DNA from: an uncultured Bacteroidales bacterium
GTDB lineage: Bacteria; Bacteroidota; Bacteroidia; Bacteroidales; F082
Assembly: GCA_946185535.1 (NCBI GenBank)
Contig: CAMHJX010000031.1
Span: forward strand, 1-36,028
Direction: 5' to 3'
DNA length: 36,028 bases
Position 1 is the stretch's first letter, and each line of letters opens with the position of its first letter. Shown here in pieces: positions 1 through 6,925 of the stretch. Under the pieces are notes generated by a model. The model made no database searches. It saw only the letters and a program-made list of their open reading frames with translations, and had not been told where the DNA came from. Position numbers and translations under genes: made by a program.

Positions 1-2
1 TC

Positions 3-269
3 GGTAAGATCTTCCGCGAGGAAATCGGCAAGATCAAGAGCCCGATGATTGAGAAGGTGCGTGGTAAGGGTCTGTTGAATGCCGTTATCATCAAGCCTAA
101 AGACGGCAAGGAAGCTTGGGATGTGTGCCTCAAGATGCGTGATCTCGGCTTGTTGGCCAAGCCCACTCACCAGCACATCATCCGCTTTGCTCCGCCTTTG
201 GTCATCACCGAAGCCGAGCTCCGCGAAGCCATCGAAATCATCAAGAAGGCTATCGCCTCGTTCGAATGA
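3..269 (+). CDS. rocD: Ornithine--oxo-acid aminotransferase, C-terminal part
   Basis: Partial gene cut by the left edge; only the last 88 residues are present, in the frame starting at base 3, ending with TGA at 267-269. The visible part reads like the C-terminal small domain of class III PLP aminotransferases of the ornithine aminotransferase type: [10 protein letters not shown], then [20 protein letters not shown], then a helix rich in E, I and K. The motif [14 protein letters not shown] is characteristic of ornithine aminotransferase, which converts ornithine and 2-oxoglutarate to glutamate semialdehyde and glutamate. The PLP lysine lies outside the window, so activity cannot be judged. 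A clear terminator follows 26 bases after the stop, so this is the last gene of its transcript. Confidence 0.85.
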   Translation, partial: GKIFREEIGKIKSPMIEKVRGKGLLNAVIIKPKDGKEAWDVCLKMRDLGLLAKPTHQHIIRFAPPLVITEAELREAIEIIKKAIASFE

Positions 270-294
270 TTGATGAGTGAACCTCTGATCGTTT

Positions 295-323
295 AGCCCG
301 CCTGTTTCCAGACGGGCTTTTTT
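295..323 (+). terminator. Rho-independent terminator after rocD
   Basis: Ten-position stem (295-304 with 309-318, one C/A mismatch) around a four-base loop, followed by a run of T to 323. It lies between rocD and the next plus-strand gene. Confidence 0.85.
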
Positions 324-341
324 GTTATAAAGATGTCTTTT

Positions 342-372
342 TTTGACAGTATTGGTTTTTTGTCTATTTTTG
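342..372 (+). promoter_or_regulatory. Bacteroidota-type promoter of the nitroreductase gene
   Basis: TTTG at 342-345, 19 bases, then TATTTTTG at 365-372, which fits the Bacteroidota TTTG/TAnnTTTG consensus exactly. The start codon is 21 bases downstream of the -7 box, so the leader would be very short. Confidence 0.75.
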
Positions 373-392
373 TCAAGCAAAATGATACAACT

Positions 393-1028
393 ATGAAAAA
401 AAACTTACTGATTTTAGCATTGGTTACCATTGCCTTGTTCTTCACTAGCTGTGGCCAAAAAGACAATGCAAACACCAACAAAGAACAAAAGACTATGAGC
501 ACTACTATGAACGACTTGCTGACGCGCCGCAGTGTGCGCAGCTACACTGATGAAATACCTCCCATGGAGGTGATTGAAGAGATTTGCAAAGCTGGCACCT
601 ACGCTCCGACTGGCATGAATCGCCAAGCGCCTGTTATCGTGGCCGTCACCAATAAGGAAGTGCGCGACCGTTTGAGCAAATTGAACGCAGCCGTCTTTGG
701 TCCTGACAACGACACGGATCCGTTTTATGGCGCTCCCGTGGTATTGGTGGTCTTAGCCGACACAACTGCAGCCATGACTTGGAAGGAAGACGGCTCCCTC
801 GTGATGGGTAACCTGCTTAATGCAGCTCATGCCAAAGGCTTGGGCTCCTGCTGGATACATCGTGCCAAGGAAGTCTTCGAGACCGAAGAAGGCAAAGCTA
901 TCTTGAAGGATGCTGGCATCGAGAATGAGAATCTGGTTGGGATTGGCAACTGCATCCTAGGCTATACCGCAGGCGAATATCCCGAAGCTGCACCTCGTAA
1001 AGACAATTACATCTATTGGATCAAGTGA
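393..1028 (+). CDS. Nitroreductase-family lipoprotein
   Basis: 211 residues. The start at 393 is chosen over the in-frame ATG at 333 because it opens a lipoprotein signal (MKKNLLILAL..., lipobox LFFTSC, Cys20) and lies just after a promoter. After a short polar linker comes a nitroreductase fold: RRSVRSY (FMN-contacting basic stretch), AGTYAPTGMNRQ, a central region with GNLLNAAHAKGLGSCWIH, and a C-terminal GIGNCILGY. Family members are FMN-dependent NAD(P)H oxidoreductases, usually homodimers. An alternative start at 495 (MSTTMNDLL) would give the classical cytosolic form without a signal, so the export signal looks like an added N-terminus. The substrate cannot be told from the sequence. 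The stop overlaps the convergent dihydrouridine synthase gene by 8 bases. Confidence 0.8.
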   Translation: MKKNLLILALVTIALFFTSCGQKDNANTNKEQKTMSTTMNDLLTRRSVRSYTDEIPPMEVIEEICKAGTYAPTGMNRQAPVIVAVTNKEVRDRLSKLNAAVFGPDNDTDPFYGAPVVLVVLADTTAAMTWKEDGSLVMGNLLNAAHAKGLGSCWIHRAKEVFETEEGKAILKDAGIENENLVGIGNCILGYTAGEYPEAAPRKDNYIYWIK

Positions 1029-2085
1029 CGATTCGGAGAGTGTGAGACTTGAAAACCGTTTCCACCGCTTCCTCATAATCCTTTAGCGCATTGATTTTCT
1101 TAATCTTGCGCCAAATGTCTTGTGGCTCATCGAAAGAATACATCAGGTACGACCATAGTTCTTTCATGCGCCCCAATACCTTCGGGCTGCCGCCCGCATG
1201 GTGTAGCCTGTCCTCGTATAAGTCGAGAACGTATGCGTGCAGCCGTTCTGACCGTTCAGGCGTATTCGATGCGTTCCTACAGATGTCTTCTGCCAAAAAA
1301 GGATTGGCCAAAATTCCCCGTCCCAGCATATAGCCTTTAAGCACAGGGGATTGAGGGCCTTTGTCCACAATGACACTTTTGGGTGACGTTTCTTCTATGG
1401 GTGTCATTGCGGGCTTGACCCGCAATCCCCCACATGATAGGGACTCTATAACTCCCCGAATCCTTTCAAAACTTTCCACCGAAACAATATCCCCATTATA
1501 CACCAATGGCGCATTAATCTGAGGCATTAATTCCTTAAAGCGTTCCACATCAGCTTCACCCTTGTATAATTGTTTCCCAATACGAGGGTGAATGATTAAT
1601 TCACTCAAAGGAAACTTGTTGAAAATCGGAATGATGGCATTAATCTCCTCTGGACTAAAATACCCCAAGCGGCATTTCACGCTGAACTTGATGTCGATTT
1701 CTTCAAAAACTCTGTCCAGCATGGCCTCTATCTTGTCGGGGTAGGGTAGTAGGCCACAGCCACGTTTCTTGTTGGCTACCCTTGGAAACGGGCAACCCAT
1801 ATTGAGGTTGATTTCCTTGTATCCCAGTTCCTTGCATTGCTTGGCAAAACGCAAAATCTCCTCAGCATCGGTGCTTAGGATTTGGGGCGTAAGTGTTTCC
1901 ACATCGTTGCACCTTGGGTCGATTTCCTCGCCTTGCAGGTTCTTGGCGTGGTCTTCTTTATGGATGCCTGTGAAGAATGGGGTGTAGAACTTGTCGATGC
2001 TACCGAAATGCCGCTTGAACACATTGCGGAAGGGCGCGTCGGTGATACCTTGGAAAGGACCTAAAGAAAGAAGAGGGTGGTTCAT
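1021..2085 (-). CDS. tRNA-dihydrouridine synthase family protein
   Basis: 354 residues; FMN- and NADPH-dependent reduction of uridine to dihydrouridine in tRNA. The start is the ATG at 2085 that overlaps the lnt stop (ATGA); a longer frame to 2157 would run deep into lnt. Visible motifs: GPFQGITDAPFR near the N-terminus, NMGCPFPRVANKKRGCGLL with the presumed catalytic Cys98, SVKCRLGY (Lys137, Arg139), IIHPR (His166, Arg168), NGDI (197-200) and MLGRGILANPF (253-263), the usual order for a DUS TIM barrel. About residues 215-249 are extra relative to the family and are encoded by an 85-bp palindromic element lying between the NGD and GRG flavin-binding motifs. It is the second gene of an lnt-dus transcript. 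The DUS subclass is not certain, so no symbol is given. Confidence 0.85.
   Translation of the reverse strand: MNHPLLSLGPFQGITDAPFRNVFKRHFGSIDKFYTPFFTGIHKEDHAKNLQGEEIDPRCNDVETLTPQILSTDAEEILRFAKQCKELGYKEINLNMGCPFPRVANKKRGCGLLPYPDKIEAMLDRVFEEIDIKFSVKCRLGYFSPEEINAIIPIFNKFPLSELIIHPRIGKQLYKGEADVERFKELMPQINAPLVYNGDIVSVESFERIRGVIESLSCGGLRVKPAMTPIEETSPKSVIVDKGPQSPVLKGYMLGRGILANPFLAEDICRNASNTPERSERLHAYVLDLYEDRLHHAGGSPKVLGRMKELWSYLMYSFDEPQDIWRKIKKINALKDYEEAVETVFKSHTLRIVT
1346..1430. repeat. Palindromic element in frame within the dus gene
   Basis: Long degenerate inverted repeat: arms 1346-1376 and 1401-1430 (GGGGATTG...CAATGACAC against its complement) with a 24-base spacer. The right arm itself holds a perfect 8-bp palindrome ATTGCGGG-CTTGA-CCCGCAAT (1407-1427). 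The element keeps the reading frame and encodes about residues 219-247 of the enzyme. It resembles dispersed GTCATTGCGGG-type palindromic repeats. Confidence 0.75.
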
Positions 2086-3749
2086 TTCTTCTTTCTTGTG
2101 ATGGCTTTGGTCGCCTTTCGGTTCTTGCCAAGGTCTAAAAATGACTTGGCAATCCAAGTGATGAGCAGCACGAAGGTGACATACACCGCGATGCGACTGA
2201 GGTAGTCGCCGTTCTTGGCGTAGAAAGTGACTTCCTTGTTGGCTTTCAATGTCGCTTTGATGGCGTCAGGTTCCCAATATTTGGTTTGTTGCAGCACGTC
2301 GCCGCGTTGGTTGAAGAATCCCGAGCGACCCGTATTGGCAGAGCGTGCAATGCAGCGGCGGTTCTCTATGGCTCTCAGTTTGGAGAACTCGAAATGCTGT
2401 TTATAGCCAGGTGTGTCGCCCCACCAACCGTCGTTAGTGATGACGAAGATTAGGTCGGCACCTTTGGCGCAGAACGAGCCAACATATTCACCGAAAGCCG
2501 ACTCGTAGCATATTGGCACAGCAACCTTATGTCCGTCAAAGGTCATGACTTTCGATTCTGGGTCGCCTTTCAACGTTCCACGTGCGATGCCCACGGTGAG
2601 ACTGAAGTTGCGCAAAAAGCCCATCCACTCGGGAATGGCCTCCACGACTGGTGTGAGCTGCGATTTGTTGCGGTGCTGCAAGCCGTCGCCACTGATGAGT
2701 AAAGCCGAGTTGTGGCAATAGTAGTATTTGTCTGTGCCGTCAATATGGCGAGCAGGGAAATCGTCTTCCATGCCTTTAGGCACCCACTCGTAGGTGGTAC
2801 CACCAATGACGAAGGACAGTTTTGAAAATCGTGAAACATAGTCGTGCAAGGTTTTGAGCGCCTTGGCCTTTTCGGTCTCATGCAGCCAGATGCCTTCCTG
2901 TATGGCCGACTCACTACTAACGATGAAACGGGTGTTAGGTGTCACCAAAGGCAACGACAGATTAATGTTGTTTTGGATGACTTGGTCATAGAAATTATTA
3001 TCGAATTGTTCGTTCCATGGGTCGCAGTTCTGCTGCACAACAATGACTTCCGTGTCGGTGCCTTGGTCTTCATAGTGTTTGTAAACTCGTGTGCTGAGAA
3101 TGATAGGTACGAGGAGAATAACCGCTTCAAGGCCAATACTGATTAAGATGGGTTTTGCCTTTTTGGTTTTGAAGAGCTGAAGGATATTGGTTATCAATAT
3201 GTTGACTATCAATATCCATAGGGTTCCGCCGGCTACACCCGTGTATTCATACCACTGCACCCAGCTGACTTGGCTTGAAAAAACGTGCCCAAGATTAAGC
3301 CAAGGCCATTTAATGGCCCAATGATAGGTGAGCAGTTCGAAAGCCATCCAGTAGGGGATGAGGATAAAATTGCCCCAAGGATTGTTGCACACTTTCTTTT
3401 TTGTGAGGTGGAACAGCCAAAACACGATGGCCATGAAGAGCGCGTTCAGTAGCCAAGCCAAAATGGCGGCGGGAGTGGCGTTCCACACCCACCAGGTCGT
3501 AGCCACATTCCATACGAAGAAGGCGAGAAACGAAAGCCAAAACATCCTGCCTCGTTCGCCTTCCGCGACAAAACCTTCGAGCAGCAGCAGAGGGACAAAG
3601 GCAATGAAGATAAAAGGAGCGATGCCCCAAATAGGCCAAGCTGCCGTGAGCAAACCTCCACTCAAAATAGCTAAGATTATATTGCGTGTACGCGGCCCTT
3701 GTGCCTGTCGAAGGGTCGCTGTCCCTTTGTTATTTGTCTTTTTCTTCAT
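2082..3749 (-). CDS. lnt: Apolipoprotein N-acyltransferase
   Basis: 555 residues; transfers an acyl chain from phospholipid to the N-terminal Cys of apolipoproteins at the periplasmic face of the inner membrane. The N-terminal half carries about seven hydrophobic segments (for example 23-38, 43-58, 70-88, 94-114, 171-191, 202-219). The C-terminal half is a carbon-nitrogen hydrolase domain with the expected triad: Glu280 (SSESAIQ), Lys362 (RNKSQLTP) and Cys414 (VPICYE), followed by NDGWWGDTPG. Residues about 10-22 (ATLRQAQGPRTRN) precede the first helix and look like translation of a common palindromic repeat rather than conserved enzyme. It is first gene of a two-gene transcript with the dihydrouridine synthase; a -7 box lies at 3770-3777. 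The many lipoproteins in this window are its expected substrates. Confidence 0.92.
   Translation of the reverse strand: MKKKTNNKGTATLRQAQGPRTRNIILAILSGGLLTAAWPIWGIAPFIFIAFVPLLLLEGFVAEGERGRMFWLSFLAFFVWNVATTWWVWNATPAAILAWLLNALFMAIVFWLFHLTKKKVCNNPWGNFILIPYWMAFELLTYHWAIKWPWLNLGHVFSSQVSWVQWYEYTGVAGGTLWILIVNILITNILQLFKTKKAKPILISIGLEAVILLVPIILSTRVYKHYEDQGTDTEVIVVQQNCDPWNEQFDNNFYDQVIQNNINLSLPLVTPNTRFIVSSESAIQEGIWLHETEKAKALKTLHDYVSRFSKLSFVIGGTTYEWVPKGMEDDFPARHIDGTDKYYYCHNSALLISGDGLQHRNKSQLTPVVEAIPEWMGFLRNFSLTVGIARGTLKGDPESKVMTFDGHKVAVPICYESAFGEYVGSFCAKGADLIFVITNDGWWGDTPGYKQHFEFSKLRAIENRRCIARSANTGRSGFFNQRGDVLQQTKYWEPDAIKATLKANKEVTFYAKNGDYLSRIAVYVTFVLLITWIAKSFLDLGKNRKATKAITRKKK
3694..3717. repeat. Short palindromic repeat fragment in the lnt N-terminus
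   Basis: Inverted GGCCCTT (3694-3700) and AAGGGTC (3711-3717) around GTGCCTGTCG. On the coding strand it contains CCTTCGACAGGC, a core I recognise from dispersed Bacteroidota repeats that translate as LRQAQGP or similar. Confidence 0.5.
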
Positions 3750-3769
3750 AGTTATTCAAAAAAATCGAG

Positions 3770-3777
3770 CAAAGGTA
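3770..3777 (-). promoter_or_regulatory. -7 box of the lnt-dus transcript
   Basis: Minus-strand TACCTTTG fits TAnnTTTG, 21 bases from the lnt ATG. No convincing TTTG box at the -33 distance. The 124-base divergent region up to 3873 thus drives both lnt and the kinase gene. Confidence 0.55.
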
Positions 3778-3849
3778 CGATTTTTTGTCCGTAACGTTCA
3801 TGCAATCGCTTTTTTTCTCCAAAACAAGCCTTTATATCAAAAAAACAAC

Positions 3850-3857
3850 TATTTTTG
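3850..3857 (+). promoter_or_regulatory. -7 box of the kinase-PqqD operon
   Basis: TATTTTTG fits TAnnTTTG; the ATG follows 17 bases later, so the mRNA leader would be only about 10 bases. No good -33 box is visible. Confidence 0.55.
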
Positions 3858-3873
3858 CACAAATTTTCATAAA

Positions 3874-4743
3874 ATGAAGAAAGTATATAAAGTTGCAGGT
3901 TTTGATTTTGCCATCATCATGCCTAACGATGATAGGACTTGGGAGACACTACAGAACTATGAACCGTTTGTTACAGAAGATAATGGCAACTATGTTTTTA
4001 CTGTCGAGTTGATTGATGCGATGCCGGATACGGCTGACAAGCAGAAGGTGACGACAAGTTGTGAAGCTCCTGAAGCACCGCGTTTTGATGTTTACGATTG
4101 GAAAGGGCAATGGCTGTTTGAGGGTGCTCCAACTTTTGAGGCTCCAGTGCGGTTCTATTTGATTACGGACAAAACTTTTACCAAGGCTCAGTTCCGTATG
4201 CTTGGTAGCACGAGATTTTCTTTCAATTCAGTGATGATGTTGATGTTTGCTTTTGCAACAGAACGTAGAAATACACTATTGATGCATTCTTCTGTCGTAG
4301 TGAAGGAAGGGAAGGGCTATCTTTTCTTGGGCAAGAGCGGTACTGGCAAGAGTACGCACAGCCAATTGTGGCTTAATCACTTGGAAGGATGTGAGCTGCT
4401 CAATGACGATAATCCCGTGCTTCGGTTTGAAGAAAACGGTGAGACGCGTGTTTATGGTTCTCCATGGAGTGGTAAGACACCTTGTTATCGTAATTTGGAT
4501 TATCCCGTGGGTGCCATTGTTGACCTACATCAAGCTAAAGAAAACAAGATTCAAAGGATGTCTGTCGTTAAGGCTTATGCGACGATGTATATGTCTTCCT
4601 CTGGTATTAGGTTCCTCAAGGAATTGGCCGATGGAATTCATGCCACTACCGAAAAGATAGTATGTTCGGTACCAATGTATTCGTTGGATTGCTTACCTAA
4701 TGCGGAAGCGGCTTATTTGTGTTGTAAAACAGTGACACAATAA
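3874..4743 (+). CDS. HPr-kinase-like P-loop kinase of a PqqD cluster
   Basis: 289 residues. The start at 3874 is chosen because it follows a -7 box; the frame is open further upstream into the lnt region but without a sensible start. The C-terminal half has the HPr kinase/PEPCK-type ATP site: Walker A GKSGTGKST (153-161), a Walker-B-like NDDNPVLRF with Asp178 and Asp179, then SPWSGKTPCYRN. There is no HPrK N-terminal domain and no HPr protein nearby, so this is not carbon catabolite control. In known lasso-peptide clusters of the paeninodin type an HPr-kinase homologue phosphorylates the precursor peptide; here the partners PqqD, nucleotidyltransferase and a small peptide are next door. By inference it modifies the peptide at 6735-6869. 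First gene of a four-gene operon; the next gene begins 5 bases after the stop. Confidence 0.7.
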   Translation: MKKVYKVAGFDFAIIMPNDDRTWETLQNYEPFVTEDNGNYVFTVELIDAMPDTADKQKVTTSCEAPEAPRFDVYDWKGQWLFEGAPTFEAPVRFYLITDKTFTKAQFRMLGSTRFSFNSVMMLMFAFATERRNTLLMHSSVVVKEGKGYLFLGKSGTGKSTHSQLWLNHLEGCELLNDDNPVLRFEENGETRVYGSPWSGKTPCYRNLDYPVGAIVDLHQAKENKIQRMSVVKAYATMYMSSSGIRFLKELADGIHATTEKIVCSVPMYSLDCLPNAEAAYLCCKTVTQ

Positions 4744-4748
4744 TAATT

Positions 4749-5186
4749 ATGGATAAGATTGTCCTTCCGAATGATGTGCTTCTGAACGAAGTCGTCCAGT
4801 TGCTTCGTGAAGGTCGCGAAGTGGTTATCACCCCTAAAGGCAGAAGTATGCTTCCATTCATTCGTGGTGAGGTCGATCGCATAAAATTGCATCAACCTAG
4901 TAGTTTGAGGGTGGGAGACATTGTGTTAGCTTATTTTGAAGACCGTTATGTATTGCATCGTATAGTTGCTATTAATGGTGAAGAAATTACCTTGATGGGC
5001 GATGGCAATTTGAAGGGTACAGAACAAGGAAGTCGTAAGGATGTGGTTGGTAAGGTGGTTGAGATTATTACGCCTGACCATCGTCAGCACAAGCCGGGTA
5101 AAGCATGGTTATGGCGACATACTTTGTTTCTTAGGAAATATCTGTTGAAAGTGTATAGAAAATGGAATAAGTTGAAAAACAAATAA
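4749..5186 (+). CDS. S26/S24-like serine peptidase (SipW-type Ser/His), soluble
   Basis: 145 residues. Motif GRSMLPFI with Ser33 matches the catalytic serine box of signal peptidase I/LexA-type enzymes, and RYVLHRIVAI with His70 matches the His that replaces Lys in SipW/ER-type signal peptidases; GDGN (about 86-89) fits the conserved GDN-like box. Unlike signal peptidases it has no N-terminal membrane helix; the C-terminus (KAWLWRHTLFLRKYLLKVYRKW) is aromatic and strongly basic and may bind membrane or nucleic acid. Such S24/S26-family genes recur beside PqqD and HPr-kinase-like genes. It may cut the leader of the small peptide, but that is inference. Five bases after the kinase stop and 20 before the PqqD gene, so co-transcribed. 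Confidence 0.65.
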   Translation: MDKIVLPNDVLLNEVVQLLREGREVVITPKGRSMLPFIRGEVDRIKLHQPSSLRVGDIVLAYFEDRYVLHRIVAINGEEITLMGDGNLKGTEQGSRKDVVGKVVEIITPDHRQHKPGKAWLWRHTLFLRKYLLKVYRKWNKLKNK

Positions 5187-5206
5187 TTCTAATAATATTA
5201 ATTGAT

Positions 5207-5482
5207 ATGAGATTTAAAAAAGGTTATAGATTGCGTTCTTTAGGTCAGGAGTTTATCCTAATTGCTGAAGGACTGGACGCGGTGGATTTCAGCCGTATGA
5301 TTTCAATGAACGAGAGTGCTGCTTTCCTTTGGAAGGAAGTGGAAGGTAAGGATTTCGATGCAGAAATACTTGCCACACTTTTGATGGACAACTATGGCAT
5401 TGCCCGTGAAACAGCTCAGAATGATGTCGCAGCGTTACTGGAGTCATGGTCGGCTGCAGGCCTCATAGAGGAAGAGAAATGA
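5207..5482 (+). CDS. PqqD family protein (RiPP recognition element)
   Basis: 91 residues, the usual size for free-standing PqqD-like proteins. Signature features: an N-terminal three-stranded part (RLRSLGQEFILIAEG), then MNESAAFLWKEVEGKDF matching the N-[ED]-[ST]-AAxxW motif, then helices ending in DVAALLESWSAAGLIEEE. PqqD-like RRE domains bind leader peptides of ribosomally made, modified peptides and deliver them to tailoring enzymes; in lasso systems the B1 protein has this role and reads a YxxP leader motif. A YxxP peptide is encoded 1.25 kb downstream. The gene sits between the peptidase and nucleotidyltransferase genes in the same orientation. Confidence 0.85.
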   Translation: MRFKKGYRLRSLGQEFILIAEGLDAVDFSRMISMNESAAFLWKEVEGKDFDAEILATLLMDNYGIARETAQNDVAALLESWSAAGLIEEEK

Positions 5483-5514
5483 GTTTAATGTATTAATATT
5501 AATAAGGTGTAGTC

Positions 5515-6621
5515 ATGTCGACTGTCGAACAGCATTATTTCGCATTGCTTCGTTCTGCCCTTTGGGACACGTCGGTTTCCCTTGTTGGTGAAATCGATTG
5601 GGAAGCTGTTATGAAGATGGCCGAGTTCCATAGCAATAATGTGTTGGTCGCCGATGTGGCTTCACGAATGACTGACGAAAGCAAGCCTTCACCCGTAATT
5701 CAGGCCAAGATGCAGTCGCTAATGCGCAGTAATTTGTTCCACCTTATGCAACTGAGACAAATTTTGGTGTCGGCGGTGAAGTTGTTGCGTGAACATGACA
5801 TTGAGCCGGTGGTGCTGAAAGGTTTTGGCTTAGCCCTGCTTTATCCCAATCCGAGCTTACGTCAGATCGGGGATATAGATCTTTTTATAGGGGTTGCGAA
5901 TTTTCATAAGGCTTGTACATTACTACGCACGTTGCCAGGCAGCTACAATTGGGGCGAGGAAATTGATGTGGGCAGGCATTACAACATTGAATTCGGAAGT
6001 ATCCCATTGGAGGTACACCGCGTGAGTGCTGATATTGAAAATGCGAGACTTTATCCTCATTATGCCGCTATGGAGCAGGAGGGTTTGATTGACCATCCAC
6101 AGCGCATCGATTATGAAGGCTTTGAGATATCCATTCCTTCCAAAGAGTTTGTGGTGTTCTTCACGTTTTATCATGCTTGGCACCACTATCTGGAAACGGG
6201 TGTGGGGTGGCGGCAACTCAGTGACGTTACAATGGCTCTTCATTCTTATCATGGGCAACTAGACTTGGATAAATTGCGAAAATGGCTCGACTACATGCGA
6301 GTCATGACCCCTTGGCAAACCTTTGGTTATTTGTTGGTGGAATGCCTTGGACTGCCAGAAGCAGAGATGCCCTTCTATGATGCCTCATGCCGAAAACGGG
6401 CACAAAAACTTTATCGCCAAATCATGAGGGAAGGTAATTTTAAGCGTACCAATGGTTTCAAACGTAAAAAGCCTAAGCATCTTTTTTGGCATAAAGTACA
6501 TGCTTTTATTAGCATTTTTGTGGATTTTTCCCATCATGTGAGCGTGTTTCCCGCTCAAGCATTTCGTGAGATGACCAATACAATTTCGAATAGTTTTGGA
6601 AAAAATTTGAAAAAAAAATGA
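5515..6621 (+). CDS. Nucleotidyltransferase family protein (NTP_transf_5-like)
   Basis: 368 residues. The core motif VVLKGFGLALLYP...RQIGDIDLFIG (about residues 99-124; Lys102, Asp120 and Asp122) is the family signature of uncharacterised NTP_transf_5 proteins, with the GD-x-D metal site of the polymerase-beta-type nucleotidyltransferases. A later His/Trp-rich helix HAWHHYLETGVGWRQLSDV (about 221-239) is also typical. The C-terminus is basic. Homologues are found in paeninodin-like lasso clusters next to the HPr-kinase homologue; their reaction is poorly known. Last gene of the operon; start at 5515 follows an AAGGTG at 5504-5509. The stop is followed by the promoter of the small peptide gene. 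Confidence 0.75.
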   Translation: MSTVEQHYFALLRSALWDTSVSLVGEIDWEAVMKMAEFHSNNVLVADVASRMTDESKPSPVIQAKMQSLMRSNLFHLMQLRQILVSAVKLLREHDIEPVVLKGFGLALLYPNPSLRQIGDIDLFIGVANFHKACTLLRTLPGSYNWGEEIDVGRHYNIEFGSIPLEVHRVSADIENARLYPHYAAMEQEGLIDHPQRIDYEGFEISIPSKEFVVFFTFYHAWHHYLETGVGWRQLSDVTMALHSYHGQLDLDKLRKWLDYMRVMTPWQTFGYLLVECLGLPEAEMPFYDASCRKRAQKLYRQIMREGNFKRTNGFKRKKPKHLFWHKVHAFISIFVDFSHHVSVFPAQAFREMTNTISNSFGKNLKKK

Positions 6622-6651
6622 AATTTTGTGTTTCAGTATGAATTAATTGTT

Positions 6652-6659
6652 TATTTTTG
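6652..6659 (+). promoter_or_regulatory. -7 box of the small peptide gene
   Basis: TATTTTTG fits TAnnTTTG, 75 bases before the peptide ATG. A TTTG at 6625-6628 is 23 bases upstream, a little far. The peptide and the lipoprotein after it may thus be transcribed apart from the enzyme operon. Confidence 0.5.
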
Positions 6660-6734
6660 CAGCGTCAAACAGTGTGAAAAGGACACGAACAAATAACTAA
6701 TCAACAAAAGTCTAACAAATTAAAAGTAAACAAA

Positions 6735-6869
6735 ATGAAAAAAATGAACAAAATGTATGCTGCTCCCAAAGCTGAAGTGGTTGAGCTCAACATGAACAAG
6801 GATTTCATGCAAGGTGGTACTGGTAACTTAATTACTCCGTCGTTTGAACAAGAAGACGCAGACATGTAA
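6735..6869 (+). CDS. Candidate RiPP precursor peptide, 44 residues
   Basis: Too short for usual gene calling. It reads MKKMNKMYAAP at the N-terminus, KAEVVELNMNKDFM in the middle, and QGGTGNLITPSFEQEDADM at the C-terminus, ending TAA. Starts at M4 or M7 are possible. Tyr8-Ala-Ala-Pro11 is a YxxP motif, the start of the leader motif read by lasso B1 (PqqD-like) proteins. The tail holds Gly, Thr, Ser and acidic residues; Gly30 to Glu38 would give a nine-residue Gly-to-Glu ring if a cyclase existed, but the lasso Thr at -2 does not fit well and no cyclase is in the window. Thr29, Thr34 and Ser36 are possible phosphorylation sites for the nearby kinase. I recall similar short MKKxYxxPxxEVVEL peptides in other Bacteroidales. 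The coding status is well supported; the precursor role is inferred. Confidence 0.6.
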   Translation: MKKMNKMYAAPKAEVVELNMNKDFMQGGTGNLITPSFEQEDADM

Positions 6870-6925
6870 TGAGTTAACCTCATGGATTAAAAGAGTATTT
6901 AATAATTAAAACTCAAGTAAAAAAG

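Noticed and set aside
3358-3873. Upstream extension of the kinase frame
   Set aside because: The frame is open by chance through the lnt start region and its promoter; the -7 box at 3850 and the ATG at 3874 give the natural start.
4391-4660. Open frame of 89 codons inside the kinase gene
   Set aside because: Out-of-frame overlap with the Walker A to C-terminal region; no independent support.
3874-6869. Complete lasso-peptide cluster
   Set aside because: No asparagine-synthetase-like cyclase, no transglutaminase-like B2 protease and no exporter nearby; the peptide lacks Thr at the expected -2 place. Only the tailoring-type genes are there.
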